A DNA stretch of 12,407 nucleotides from Bacillota bacterium. GTDB taxonomy: Bacteria > Bacillota > Clostridia > Oscillospirales > Oscillospiraceae. The position numbers and the translations under genes are program-made. Under the pieces are notes generated by a model. It ran no database searches and was not told the DNA's origin. It was given only the letters and a program-made list of their open reading frames with translations. Shown here piece after piece: positions 6,574-12,407 of this stretch; within the stretch, counting starts at the first letter, position 1, and each line of letters begins with the position of its first letter. The stretch spans positions 1 to 12,407 of the forward strand of contig JAKOSQ010000372.1 in NCBI GenBank assembly GCA_029777215.1. Reading direction: 5' to 3'.

Positions 6574-8610
6574 ATGAGCTATTCGATCGACAAAATCAGG
6601 AACATCTGCCTTCTGGGTCACGGAGGAAACGGCAAAACCAGCTTAGCTGAGAGCATGCTCTTTTTGACGGGCGCAACAGACCGTCTCGGCAAGGCTTCCG
6701 ACGGCACCACCGTTTCGGACTTTGACGCTGAGGAAATTCGCCGCAAGATCAGCATCGGCGATTCCGCGATGTACTGCGACTTCAACGGCGTTAAAATAAA
6801 TATCATCGACACGCCGGGATATTTCGACTTCGCCGGCGAGGTCAAGCAGGCCCTCCGCGTGGCGGACGCCGGCGTCCTCGTCTGCTCTGCCAAGGACGGC
6901 GTGACCGTTGGCGCGGAAAAGTCCTGGAAGCTGCTCGGCGAGGCCAACGCTCCCCGCGCAATCTTCATCTCCCGCATCGACGAAGAAAACTCCAGTTATG
7001 AAAAAACATTCCAGGCCCTGCGCGACGCCTTCGGTGGCTCCGTCTGCCCGCTGGTCGCTCCGATCATGGACGGCGAGAAGGTCACCGGCTTCATCGAGGT
7101 CGCCACGAAAAAGGCCTATAAGCTCGGCGCCAACGGCAAATCCACCGAGATGCCCATGCCCGACAATATGAAAGATACCCTCGCCGAGTATTACGACATG
7201 CTCTCCGAGAACGCCGCCGAGACGGACGAGGCCCTCATGGACAAGTTCGGCAGCGAAGAGTTCACCGTGGAAGAGATCCTCGGCGCACTCGGCAACGGCA
7301 TCGCGGAGCGCTCCATCTGCCCGGTCTTCTGCGGCAGCTCCACGGCACTCTGGGGCGTCGACCTCTTCCTCAAGGCCATCGCAGGTTACTTCCCCGCTCC
7401 GTCCGAGGGCGGCAAGCCCGTCGACGAAAAGGGTCAGACCGCCGCGATCGTCTACAAGACCATCTCCGACCAGTACGGCAAGTTCAGCCTCTTCAAAGTC
7501 GTCTCCGGCAAGGTCACGAACGACATGACGCTCGTCAACCCACGCACCGAAACGAGTGAGAAGATCGGCCACATCTATGTCATGCAGGGCAAGAAGAACG
7601 TGGAAGTCACCGAAGTCACCTGCGGCGATCTCGGCGCTGTCTCCAAGCTCACCGACACCCGCACCGGCGACACGCTCTGCAACCCGGCCATCACCAAGCC
7701 GCTGCCCGGCATCGTCTATGATTCTCCCTGCTACTCCATGTGCATCAATCCGAAGGTCAAGGGCCAGGAGGACAAGATTGCCGTCGGCCTGCAGAAGCTT
7801 GCGGAGGAAGACCGCACCTTCACCTATGTCAACAATGCTGAAACGCATCAGCTCGTCATCTCCGGCGCGGGCGACATGCACCTCGATATTCTCTGCTCCA
7901 AGCTCAAGAACAAGTTCGGCGTCGAGGTCGTCCTCACGCCTGCCCGCGTCCCCTACCGCGAGAAGATCCGCAAAACCTACGAGGCGCACGGCCGCCACAA
8001 GAAGCAGACCGGCGGTCACGGCCAGTTCGCAGACGTCAAGATTCGCTTTGAGCCGCAGGAAGAGCATGAAGAAATGATCTTTGCCGACGAGGTCTTCGGC
8101 GGCAGCGTTCCGAAGAACTTTTTCCCCGCAGTCGAAAAGGGCCTGCGCGAGTGCACCGCCAAGGGCGTTCTCGCCGGCTACCCGATGGTCTTCCTCAAGG
8201 CCGTTCTCTTCGATGGCGACTTCCACCCCGTCGACTCCTCCGAAATGGCATTCAAGACCGCTGCCAGCCTCGCCTATAAAGAGCTCGTCAACGCCAACCC
8301 CGTCATCCTTGAGCCGATTGGCAAACTCATGGCCAAGATCCCGGACGCCAGCATGGGCGACATCATGTCTGACATCTCCTCCAAGCGCCGCGGCACCGTT
8401 CTCGGCATGACCGCCGATGGCGGAATGCAGATCGTCGAGGCCGAGGTCCCGATGGCCGAGATGTCCAGCTACGCGATTGATCTGCGCTCTCTGACGCAGG
8501 GCCGCGGCAGCTTCACGCTCGAGTTCATCCGCTACGCCGAGACCCCTGCCGCCGTGCAGCAGAAGATCATCGACGACGCGAAAAAGGCCCATGAGGCGGA
8601 GGCCGAATAG
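6574..8610 (+). CDS. fusA: Elongation factor G-like translation GTPase
   Basis: 678-residue ribosome-associated GTPase with the full EF-G domain order: GTPase domain (to about 270), beta-barrel domain II, domain III, domain IV with HKKQTGGHGQF at 475-485, and domain V. The GTPase motifs differ from canonical EF-G. The P-loop is GHGGNGKT (15-22) rather than AHIDAGKT, switch I is RKISI (57-61) rather than RGITI, switch II is DTPGYFDF (79-86) with Tyr where catalytic His normally sits, and NKxD is SRID (133-136). This pattern belongs to the EF-G-like group found beside canonical EF-G, so an fusA in the ribosomal str operon is expected elsewhere. The start is the ATG at 6574, with GGAG nine bases upstream (6561-6564). 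An in-frame ATG at 6442 lies upstream of both promoters and is not used. The gene is monocistronic, with its own promoters and terminator. Whether it translocates, recycles ribosomes or regulates is not visible. Confidence 0.9.
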   Translation: MSYSIDKIRNICLLGHGGNGKTSLAESMLFLTGATDRLGKASDGTTVSDFDAEEIRRKISIGDSAMYCDFNGVKINIIDTPGYFDFAGEVKQALRVADAGVLVCSAKDGVTVGAEKSWKLLGEANAPRAIFISRIDEENSSYEKTFQALRDAFGGSVCPLVAPIMDGEKVTGFIEVATKKAYKLGANGKSTEMPMPDNMKDTLAEYYDMLSENAAETDEALMDKFGSEEFTVEEILGALGNGIAERSICPVFCGSSTALWGVDLFLKAIAGYFPAPSEGGKPVDEKGQTAAIVYKTISDQYGKFSLFKVVSGKVTNDMTLVNPRTETSEKIGHIYVMQGKKNVEVTEVTCGDLGAVSKLTDTRTGDTLCNPAITKPLPGIVYDSPCYSMCINPKVKGQEDKIAVGLQKLAEEDRTFTYVNNAETHQLVISGAGDMHLDILCSKLKNKFGVEVVLTPARVPYREKIRKTYEAHGRHKKQTGGHGQFADVKIRFEPQEEHEEMIFADEVFGGSVPKNFFPAVEKGLRECTAKGVLAGYPMVFLKAVLFDGDFHPVDSSEMAFKTAASLAYKELVNANPVILEPIGKLMAKIPDASMGDIMSDISSKRRGTVLGMTADGGMQIVEAEVPMAEMSSYAIDLRSLTQGRGSFTLEFIRYAETPAAVQQKIIDDAKKAHEAEAE

Positions 8611-8628
8611 TCCCGTTTCAACCACTCC

Positions 8629-8668
8629 AAAAACGCTTCGGGAAACGAGTTTTTCCCGAAGCGTTTTT
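8629..8668 (+). terminator. Rho-independent terminator of the EF-G-like gene
   Basis: A 17-bp perfect stem (8629-8645 with 8652-8668) and a 6-base loop end in TTTTT. The A-rich 5' arm means it could also act on the minus strand, though no gene is seen there. Confidence 0.93.
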
Positions 8669-8704
8669 CCGCGCCGCCGCCCTTTTGCGGGCCGGGTCCG
8701 GCTG

Positions 8705-8733
8705 TTGACACTTCCGGGCGATAGTGATAGAAT
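8705..8733 (+). promoter_or_regulatory. Strong sigma-A promoter of the envelope operon
   Basis: A perfect TTGACA (8705-8710), a 17-base spacer and TAGAAT (8728-8733, five of six), with a TGA extended -10 just before it (8725-8727). It is the closest match to consensus in the window. Transcription would start near 8740. Confidence 0.85.
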
Positions 8734-8739
8734 AAGGAG

Positions 8740-8864
8740 AATGTGGGAACGATTTTGACGTTTTCGTCAAGATCGTCTTGTTTTTCTAAGCATTTGGGAA
8801 CGAAATGCCCCATTTGTGCGTCAAATTAATCAAGCTGATTTCAACGTTTCCATTGGAGGGTACT
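8740..8864 (+). other. Structured 5' leader of the SGNH hydrolase operon
   Basis: About 125 nt lie between the predicted transcript start and the ATG. It holds a 12-bp stem (8749-8760 with 8765-8776, one G-T pair, loop TTTT) followed by CTTGTTTTTCT, resembling a weak terminator. A second hairpin is GCATTT / AAATGC (8790-8795 and 8803-8808). The 9-base TGGGAACGA is repeated at 8744-8752 and 8795-8803, and each copy overlaps one hairpin. I do not recognise a known riboswitch class. The leader ends in the ribosome binding site GGAGGG (8855-8860). Confidence 0.45.
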
Positions 8865-9668
8865 ATGAAAAGCACAAGGCAGGACACCGTCTACTTCTTC
8901 TGGTCGGCCTCGATCCTTTTATGCATGCTAATCGCGGTCTTTGTCCTCGGCTTTACCTCCTGCCAAGGCGGCGGGAAGGCGGCCGCCAGGACCTCCGCCA
9001 GTCCGTCCGCCAGCGCCAGCCCGTCCGCGGATGTCCTCCCCTCCGCCTCCCCGGCGGCGAACGTGGTCACCCGCCTCGCCGAGTCCGAGGACCAGGGGCA
9101 GGCCTATGTCGACAAATTCATCTTTCTCGGCGACAGCACCACGCATGGCCTCGCGGCCTACAGCGTCGTGGACGCGAATCAGGTCTGGACGCCCGAGAGC
9201 GGCACGCTCACGCTCGACCGCTGGAGCGTGTCCACCGTCGTCTACCCGGACGACAAGAGCCAGATCACGATCGCGGAGGCCGCCGCGAAGAAAAAGCCCG
9301 AATACATGCTCATCACACTCGGCGTCAACGGCGTGTCTTATCTCGACGAGACGGCCTTCACCAGCACCTACACCGAGCTCGTCAAGGCCATCCAGCAGGC
9401 GAGCCCGGACACCAAGATCATCCTCAACTCGATCTACCCCATCGTCGCCGACTACTACGGCATCACGAACGCCAAGATCGACGCGGCCAACGTCTGGGTC
9501 GAGAGCATCGCCAAGGCAACCGGTGCCCGCTACCTCGACAGCGAGAGCGTCCTCAAGGACGCCAACGGCGCCCTGAGCGCGGACAACAGCAATGGCGACG
9601 GCCTGCACGAAAACCCCGCCGGCTACCAGAAGGTCATCAGCTATCTGCGCACGCACGCTTGGAAATAA
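8865..9668 (+). CDS. Membrane-anchored extracellular SGNH/GDSL-type hydrolase
   Basis: 267-residue esterase or deacetylase-like enzyme acting outside the cell. A hydrophobic N-terminal segment (about 11-30) ends in FTSC, a poor lipobox, so either lipid attachment or an uncleaved anchor is possible. A low-complexity Ser/Ala/Pro linker covers about 44-66. The catalytic fold then shows block I GDST with nucleophile S91 (FLGDSTTHG), GVNG at 153-156 with N155 as the oxyanion-hole residue, and the D245-x-x-H248 pair in DGLHENPAGY. All SGNH catalytic residues are present. Family members remove acyl groups from polysaccharides, peptidoglycan or lipids; the substrate here is unknown. The start is the ATG at 8865, which has GGAGGG five bases ahead. 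An in-frame ATG at 8805 would put about 20 residues before the anchor with no ribosome site. It is the first gene of a three-gene envelope operon. Confidence 0.85.
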   Translation: MKSTRQDTVYFFWSASILLCMLIAVFVLGFTSCQGGGKAAARTSASPSASASPSADVLPSASPAANVVTRLAESEDQGQAYVDKFIFLGDSTTHGLAAYSVVDANQVWTPESGTLTLDRWSVSTVVYPDDKSQITIAEAAAKKKPEYMLITLGVNGVSYLDETAFTSTYTELVKAIQQASPDTKIILNSIYPIVADYYGITNAKIDAANVWVESIAKATGARYLDSESVLKDANGALSADNSNGDGLHENPAGYQKVISYLRTHAWK

Positions 9669-9678
9669 GCGCGTTCCC

Positions 9679-9697
9679 CCGTCGGGCCGCCCGGCGG
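9679..9697 (+). repeat. Intercistronic GC-rich hairpin
   Basis: An 8-bp stem (9679-9686 with 9690-9697, one G-T pair) has a 3-base loop and sits 10 bases after the SGNH stop codon. No T run follows, so it more likely stabilises or partly attenuates the operon message than ends it. Confidence 0.4.
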
Positions 9698-9742
9698 TGA
9701 CAGAGATAAAATGAGAAAACAAGATGAAAAGGAAGATGGACA

Positions 9743-10231
9743 TTGAAAAACTACCGTAAAGTATTGCTGCTCCTCACCGCCGCCATGCTCTGCCTGCTCG
9801 CCGCCTGCGGCGGCAGCGCCAAGGTCCGCGACGATCTCTCCGCCAAGGAGGTTTCGGACAGCGTGGCCGCCATTCTCACGCAGGACAGCTTCACCACCGC
9901 ACCGGACTCCTATATCACCGGCTCAATGAAAATGAACCTCTCCGGCTACAAGAGCAGCGAGGTCAAGATTAACTCCAAGGGCGTCAACATCGACGAGATC
10001 GGCGTCTTCCAGGCCAACGACGAGGCCCAGACCGCCGAGATCAAGCAGGCGGTCGAGGACTATCTCCAGCGCTACAAGGACAGATGGGTCCCGGCCTACA
10101 TGCCCGGCGAGCGTCCGAAGCTCGACAGCGCTGAGGTCAAGATTGTCGGCAACTATGTGATGTACGCCATCCTCTCAGACAGCGACCGCACCGCCGCCTT
10201 TGACGCGTTCAGCAAGGCGCTGCAGTCATAA
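9743..10231 (+). CDS. DUF4358 domain lipoprotein
   Basis: 162-residue secreted lipoprotein of unknown function. Basic N-terminal KNYRK, a Leu-rich core and a clear lipobox L19-A20-A21-C22 predict lipid attachment and anchoring on the outer face of the membrane. The mature part, with GVNIDEIGVFQANDEAQ near the middle and a YMPGE...VKIVGNYVMYAILSD ending, fits the DUF4358 family as I remember it. These proteins are usually small lipoproteins found beside envelope-acylation genes in Clostridia. The start is a TTG at 9743 with GGAAG (9731-9735) seven bases upstream; no in-frame ATG is available nearby. A rare start codon may hold expression below that of its neighbours. The gene sits 74 bases after the SGNH hydrolase and 28 before the beta-propeller gene with no terminator between, indicating one operon. 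Confidence 0.8.
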   Translation: MKNYRKVLLLLTAAMLCLLAACGGSAKVRDDLSAKEVSDSVAAILTQDSFTTAPDSYITGSMKMNLSGYKSSEVKINSKGVNIDEIGVFQANDEAQTAEIKQAVEDYLQRYKDRWVPAYMPGERPKLDSAEVKIVGNYVMYAILSDSDRTAAFDAFSKALQS

Positions 10232-10259
10232 ACACGCTTTGACGAAAAGTGGGGTGTCT

Positions 10260-12029
10260 ATGCCAAAAGCCCAGCGAAAACATGTGCGTCAGCGCGAAAC
10301 CCCGGCCGCTCGGGGACCCGTCCTCGTTCTTGCTGTTCTCGTCTGCGTACTGACCTTCCTCATCTACAAAAACGCCACGGTCCGCGACCCGGCCCCGGCC
10401 TCCGCCTTGGCCGACGGCGGCAGCGCGGCCTCTGAGACCGCCGAAGCATCGTCCGCCCCTGGGAGCGAGACCTCCGGCGCGCCGCAGGACCCCGCCGGCT
10501 TTGCCCCTGCGGCGAGTGGCAACACCAAGCCTTCCTGCTATGTGAAAGACACCGCCGTGAATGTTGACGGGCAGAATGTCTCCTCCTACAGGTCCGACGC
10601 ACCGATCGACTTTTCCGAGGGCGACAACTACACGGACGTGCAGGGCATCGTCACCTTCCGCGGCAACAACTTCCGCAGCGGCGGCGCGTACGGGACGGCG
10701 AACATCATCAGCAAAAAGTTCGGCAAGGACCCGTGGACGGTCGGGACCAGCTCGCTCAAGGCGCCGGACGGCAACGTCTGGACCGGCAGCGGCTGGGTCG
10801 GTCAGCCCCTCGTCATGACCTGGCCGAAGGAAGTCCGGGCGCACATGAACATGTACGACTGGGCCAAAAGCGCCGACTCGCTCACCGAGGTCATCTACGC
10901 CACCATGGGCGGTAGCGTCTACTTCATCGATCTCGCGACCGGCAAAAAGACGCGCGACGACCTCAATCTCGGCTACACCTTCAAGGGCGCCGGTGCGCTC
11001 GACCCGCGCGGCTACCCCATCCTATACCTCGGCAGCGGGTACGACAGCACGAAGGGCACGTCCCACGTCTTCATCATCAGTCTGCTCGACTGCTCCACGC
11101 TCTACGAATTCGGCGCGAACGACTCCTTCTCCCTGCGCAACAAGATCTCGTTCTTCGACGGCAGCGCGCTCGTCGACGCGGAGACGGATCAACTCATCTA
11201 CCCCGGCGAAAACGGCATCCTCTACATCATGAAGCTCAACACGAATTATGACGCGGCCGCAGGCAAGCTCAGCCTCTCGCCGTCGAATATTGTCAAATGG
11301 CGCTATAACGGCGCGCGTACCACGCAGCAGAGCTATTGGCTCGGCATGGAGGACAGCGCTGTCATCTGGCACGGGCACATCATCATGTCGGACAACGGCG
11401 GCAACCTCATGTGCCTCAACCTCAACACACTTAAGCTCGACTGGGTCCAAAACGTCCTTGACGACACGAACTGCTCTCCGGTGCTTGAGCTTGAGGATGG
11501 TCACCCCTACGTCTACATCAGTACCTCCTTCCACGGCGGCTGGCGCGCGCCGGTGGACGGCATCGCCAAAATCCCCGTCTGGAAGATCGACGCCGAAAAC
11601 GGCGAGATCGTCTGGGAGCACGACTACGAGTGCTACACGGCGGACGGCGTCTCCGGCGGTGTACAGGGTACGCTGGCGCTTGGAAAAAACAAGCTCAGCG
11701 ACCTCATTTTCGTCCCCGTCGCCAAGACGCCGGGCGTCGCGACCGGCATCCTCGCAGCGCTCGACAAGAAGACCGGCAAGGCCGTCTGGGAGGTCCAGAC
11801 GCAGGTGTACAGCTGGTCGAGTCCTGTCGCGGTCTACGACAAGGATGGCAACGGCTATCTCGTCTTCTGCAACTCCGGCGGCTACATGTACCTCATGGAC
11901 GGGCTCACCGGCAAGGTCCTCGACTCGCTGGACGTCAAGGGCCACGTCGAAGCCTCCCCCGCCGTTTACAACAACACGGTCGTTGTCGGCACGCGCGCCC
12001 AGCTCATCTGGGGCGTGAAGCTCACCTAA
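10260..12029 (+). CDS. Membrane-anchored PQQ-type (BamB-like) beta-propeller protein
   Basis: 589 residues: a basic cytoplasmic N-terminus, one transmembrane helix (about 20-36) and an Ala/Ser/Gly/Pro linker (about 42-85), then an extracellular beta-propeller. The propeller opens with IVTFRGNNFRSGG (about 131), like the WPxFRG start of PQQ-repeat proteins. Repeat signatures follow: SVYFIDLATGKK (219-230), LMCLNLNTLKLDW (383-395), VWKIDAENGEIVWE (440-453), LAALDKKTGKAVWE (498-511) and YLMDGLTGKVLDS (544-556). Enzyme-type PQQ active-site residues are not evident, so a binding or scaffold role, as in BamB, is more likely than a dehydrogenase. The start ATG at 10260 has GGGG five bases upstream. 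The in-frame upstream ATG at 10200 lies inside the DUF4358 gene. It is the last gene of the operon, followed directly by a terminator. Its partner or ligand is unknown. Confidence 0.85.
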   Translation: MPKAQRKHVRQRETPAARGPVLVLAVLVCVLTFLIYKNATVRDPAPASALADGGSAASETAEASSAPGSETSGAPQDPAGFAPAASGNTKPSCYVKDTAVNVDGQNVSSYRSDAPIDFSEGDNYTDVQGIVTFRGNNFRSGGAYGTANIISKKFGKDPWTVGTSSLKAPDGNVWTGSGWVGQPLVMTWPKEVRAHMNMYDWAKSADSLTEVIYATMGGSVYFIDLATGKKTRDDLNLGYTFKGAGALDPRGYPILYLGSGYDSTKGTSHVFIISLLDCSTLYEFGANDSFSLRNKISFFDGSALVDAETDQLIYPGENGILYIMKLNTNYDAAAGKLSLSPSNIVKWRYNGARTTQQSYWLGMEDSAVIWHGHIIMSDNGGNLMCLNLNTLKLDWVQNVLDDTNCSPVLELEDGHPYVYISTSFHGGWRAPVDGIAKIPVWKIDAENGEIVWEHDYECYTADGVSGGVQGTLALGKNKLSDLIFVPVAKTPGVATGILAALDKKTGKAVWEVQTQVYSWSSPVAVYDKDGNGYLVFCNSGGYMYLMDGLTGKVLDSLDVKGHVEASPAVYNNTVVVGTRAQLIWGVKLT

Positions 12030-12034
12030 ACACC

Positions 12035-12070
12035 GCGGCGGGGAGTCACCCCGACTCCCCGCCGCTTTTT
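12035..12070 (+). terminator. Rho-independent terminator of the envelope operon
   Basis: A 13-bp perfect GC-rich stem (12035-12047 with 12053-12065) with loop ACCCC is followed by TTTTT, starting 5 bases after the stop codon. Confidence 0.94.
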
Positions 12071-12092
12071 CCCCCGCTTTTGCAAAAAATTC

Positions 12093-12121
12093 TTGCATTT
12101 CGCCTTCGCCCGTGCTATTAT
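12093..12121 (+). promoter_or_regulatory. Promoter of tRNA-Pro
   Basis: TTGCAT (12093-12098), a 17-base spacer and TATTAT (12116-12121, five of six), with a TGC extended -10 (12113-12115). The predicted start is near 12128, about 23 bases before the mature tRNA. Confidence 0.65.
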
Positions 12122-12150
12122 AAATAAGCGCTTTGGCAAAGGCATCATTT

Positions 12151-12226
12151 CCGGGTGTGGCGCAGATGGAAGCGCGCTTGACTGGGGGTCAAGAGGCCGC
12201 TGGTTCAAATCCAGTCACTCGGACCA
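12151..12226 (+). tRNA. tRNA-Pro, anticodon GGG
   Basis: 76 nt with an encoded CCA end. The acceptor stem CCGGGTG pairs with CACTCGG (one G-T pair). C1-G72 and discriminator A73 are the bacterial tRNA-Pro identity elements. The D stem GCGC/GCGC has an 8-base loop. The anticodon stem CTTGA/TCAAG has loop CTGGGGG, so U33, anticodon GGG and G37 are as expected for proline. The variable loop has 5 bases, and the T arm has a TTCAAAT loop. It reads CCC and CCU codons. Confidence 0.96.
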
Positions 12227-12227
12227 T

Positions 12228-12279
12228 ATAAGAACGCTAATATTGATACGATGAGTGTCAACATTAGCGTTCTTATTTT
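12228..12279 (+). terminator. Long stem-loop terminator directly after tRNA-Pro
   Basis: A 21-pair imperfect stem (12228-12248 with 12256-12276; one A-C mismatch and one T-G pair) with a 7-base loop ends in TTTT. It begins two bases after the CCA end. It is AT-rich and unusually long for a terminator in this genome. Confidence 0.7.
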
Positions 12280-12407
12280 ATGCCAAAAAAGCCAGTAAAC
12301 AAGGCGTTTTCGGCACTTTTCTGTGTTTTCGGCTTTGCTGTTTGATCGCTGTACACCGGCGCTTTTCACCGAAGCGTCACTGTCCTCTATACCCGCGCTT
12401 GCGATTA
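12280..12407. other. Right-end stretch without a recognisable gene
   Basis: No start codon with ribosome site, no RNA fold and no repeat was recognised. One minus-strand frame stays open from the window edge through the stem-loop to a stop inside the tRNA (12205), but its translation shows no familiar motif and would overlap the tRNA, so it is not called. Confidence 0.5.

Noticed and set aside
12026..12208. 60-codon minus-strand frame over the tRNA
   Set aside because: It is antisense to tRNA-Pro; frames reading NQRPLDPQSSALPSAPHP are a familiar by-product of translating tRNA genes backwards.
12205..12407. Minus-strand open frame entering from the right edge
   Set aside because: It ends inside the tRNA, runs through the terminator stem, and shows no integrase or other motif. 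It may be chance and cannot be judged without sequence beyond the edge.

Overview
The window looks like chromosomal DNA of a GC-rich member of the Clostridia. The gene complement (upp, metK, rlmB, an EF-G-like factor, a DUF4358 lipoprotein) together with Gram-positive style promoters and ribosome binding sites suggests something near Oscillospiraceae. That placement is from memory of the families, not from a search. Coding sequence is strongly GC-rich with C/G third positions, while the intergenic regions carrying promoters are AT-rich. Long open frames on the wrong strand (for example opposite metK and opposite the 3834-6320 gene) are by-products of this composition.

Layout from the left: the 3' nearly-complete part of upp (uracil salvage) ends at a strong two-way terminator. 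A convergent minus-strand gene follows, encoding a rhomboid-fold membrane protein without the catalytic serine motif and with a C-terminal zinc-binding tail. A divergent AT-rich region holds its promoter and that of the next operon: metK (SAM synthetase), rlmB (SAM-dependent 23S rRNA 2'-O-methyltransferase, overlapping metK by one base) and an 828-residue membrane protein, closed by a terminator at about 6331-6363. Next comes a monocistronic EF-G-like GTPase with two tandem promoters and its own terminator. A very strong promoter with a structured leader of about 125 nt then drives a three-gene envelope operon: SGNH/GDSL hydrolase, DUF4358 lipoprotein and a membrane-anchored PQQ-type beta-propeller, again closed by a terminator. 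The right end carries tRNA-Pro(GGG) with its own promoter and a long 3' stem-loop, then about 130 bases with no recognisable gene.

The most unusual object is the 3834-6320 gene. Its membrane topology (eight segments spaced 2+2+2+2, with a small loop after segment 4 and a large loop after segment 6) and several local sequence stretches match P1B-type (heavy-metal) P-type ATPases. However, the phosphorylation motif, the CPC metal site, the TGE actuator loop, the TGD motif and the GDGxND hinge are all replaced or deleted, and an acidic, disordered-looking stretch of about 300 residues is fused at the N-terminus. I read it as a P-type-ATPase-derived pseudoenzyme, transcribed with SAM synthesis and rRNA methylation genes. 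The window also holds a second pseudoenzyme-like protein (the rhomboid homologue) and a GTPase with altered switch residues (the EF-G-like factor), so loss or change of canonical catalytic motifs recurs here.

All assignments are from reading the sequence and its translations; no database search was possible.
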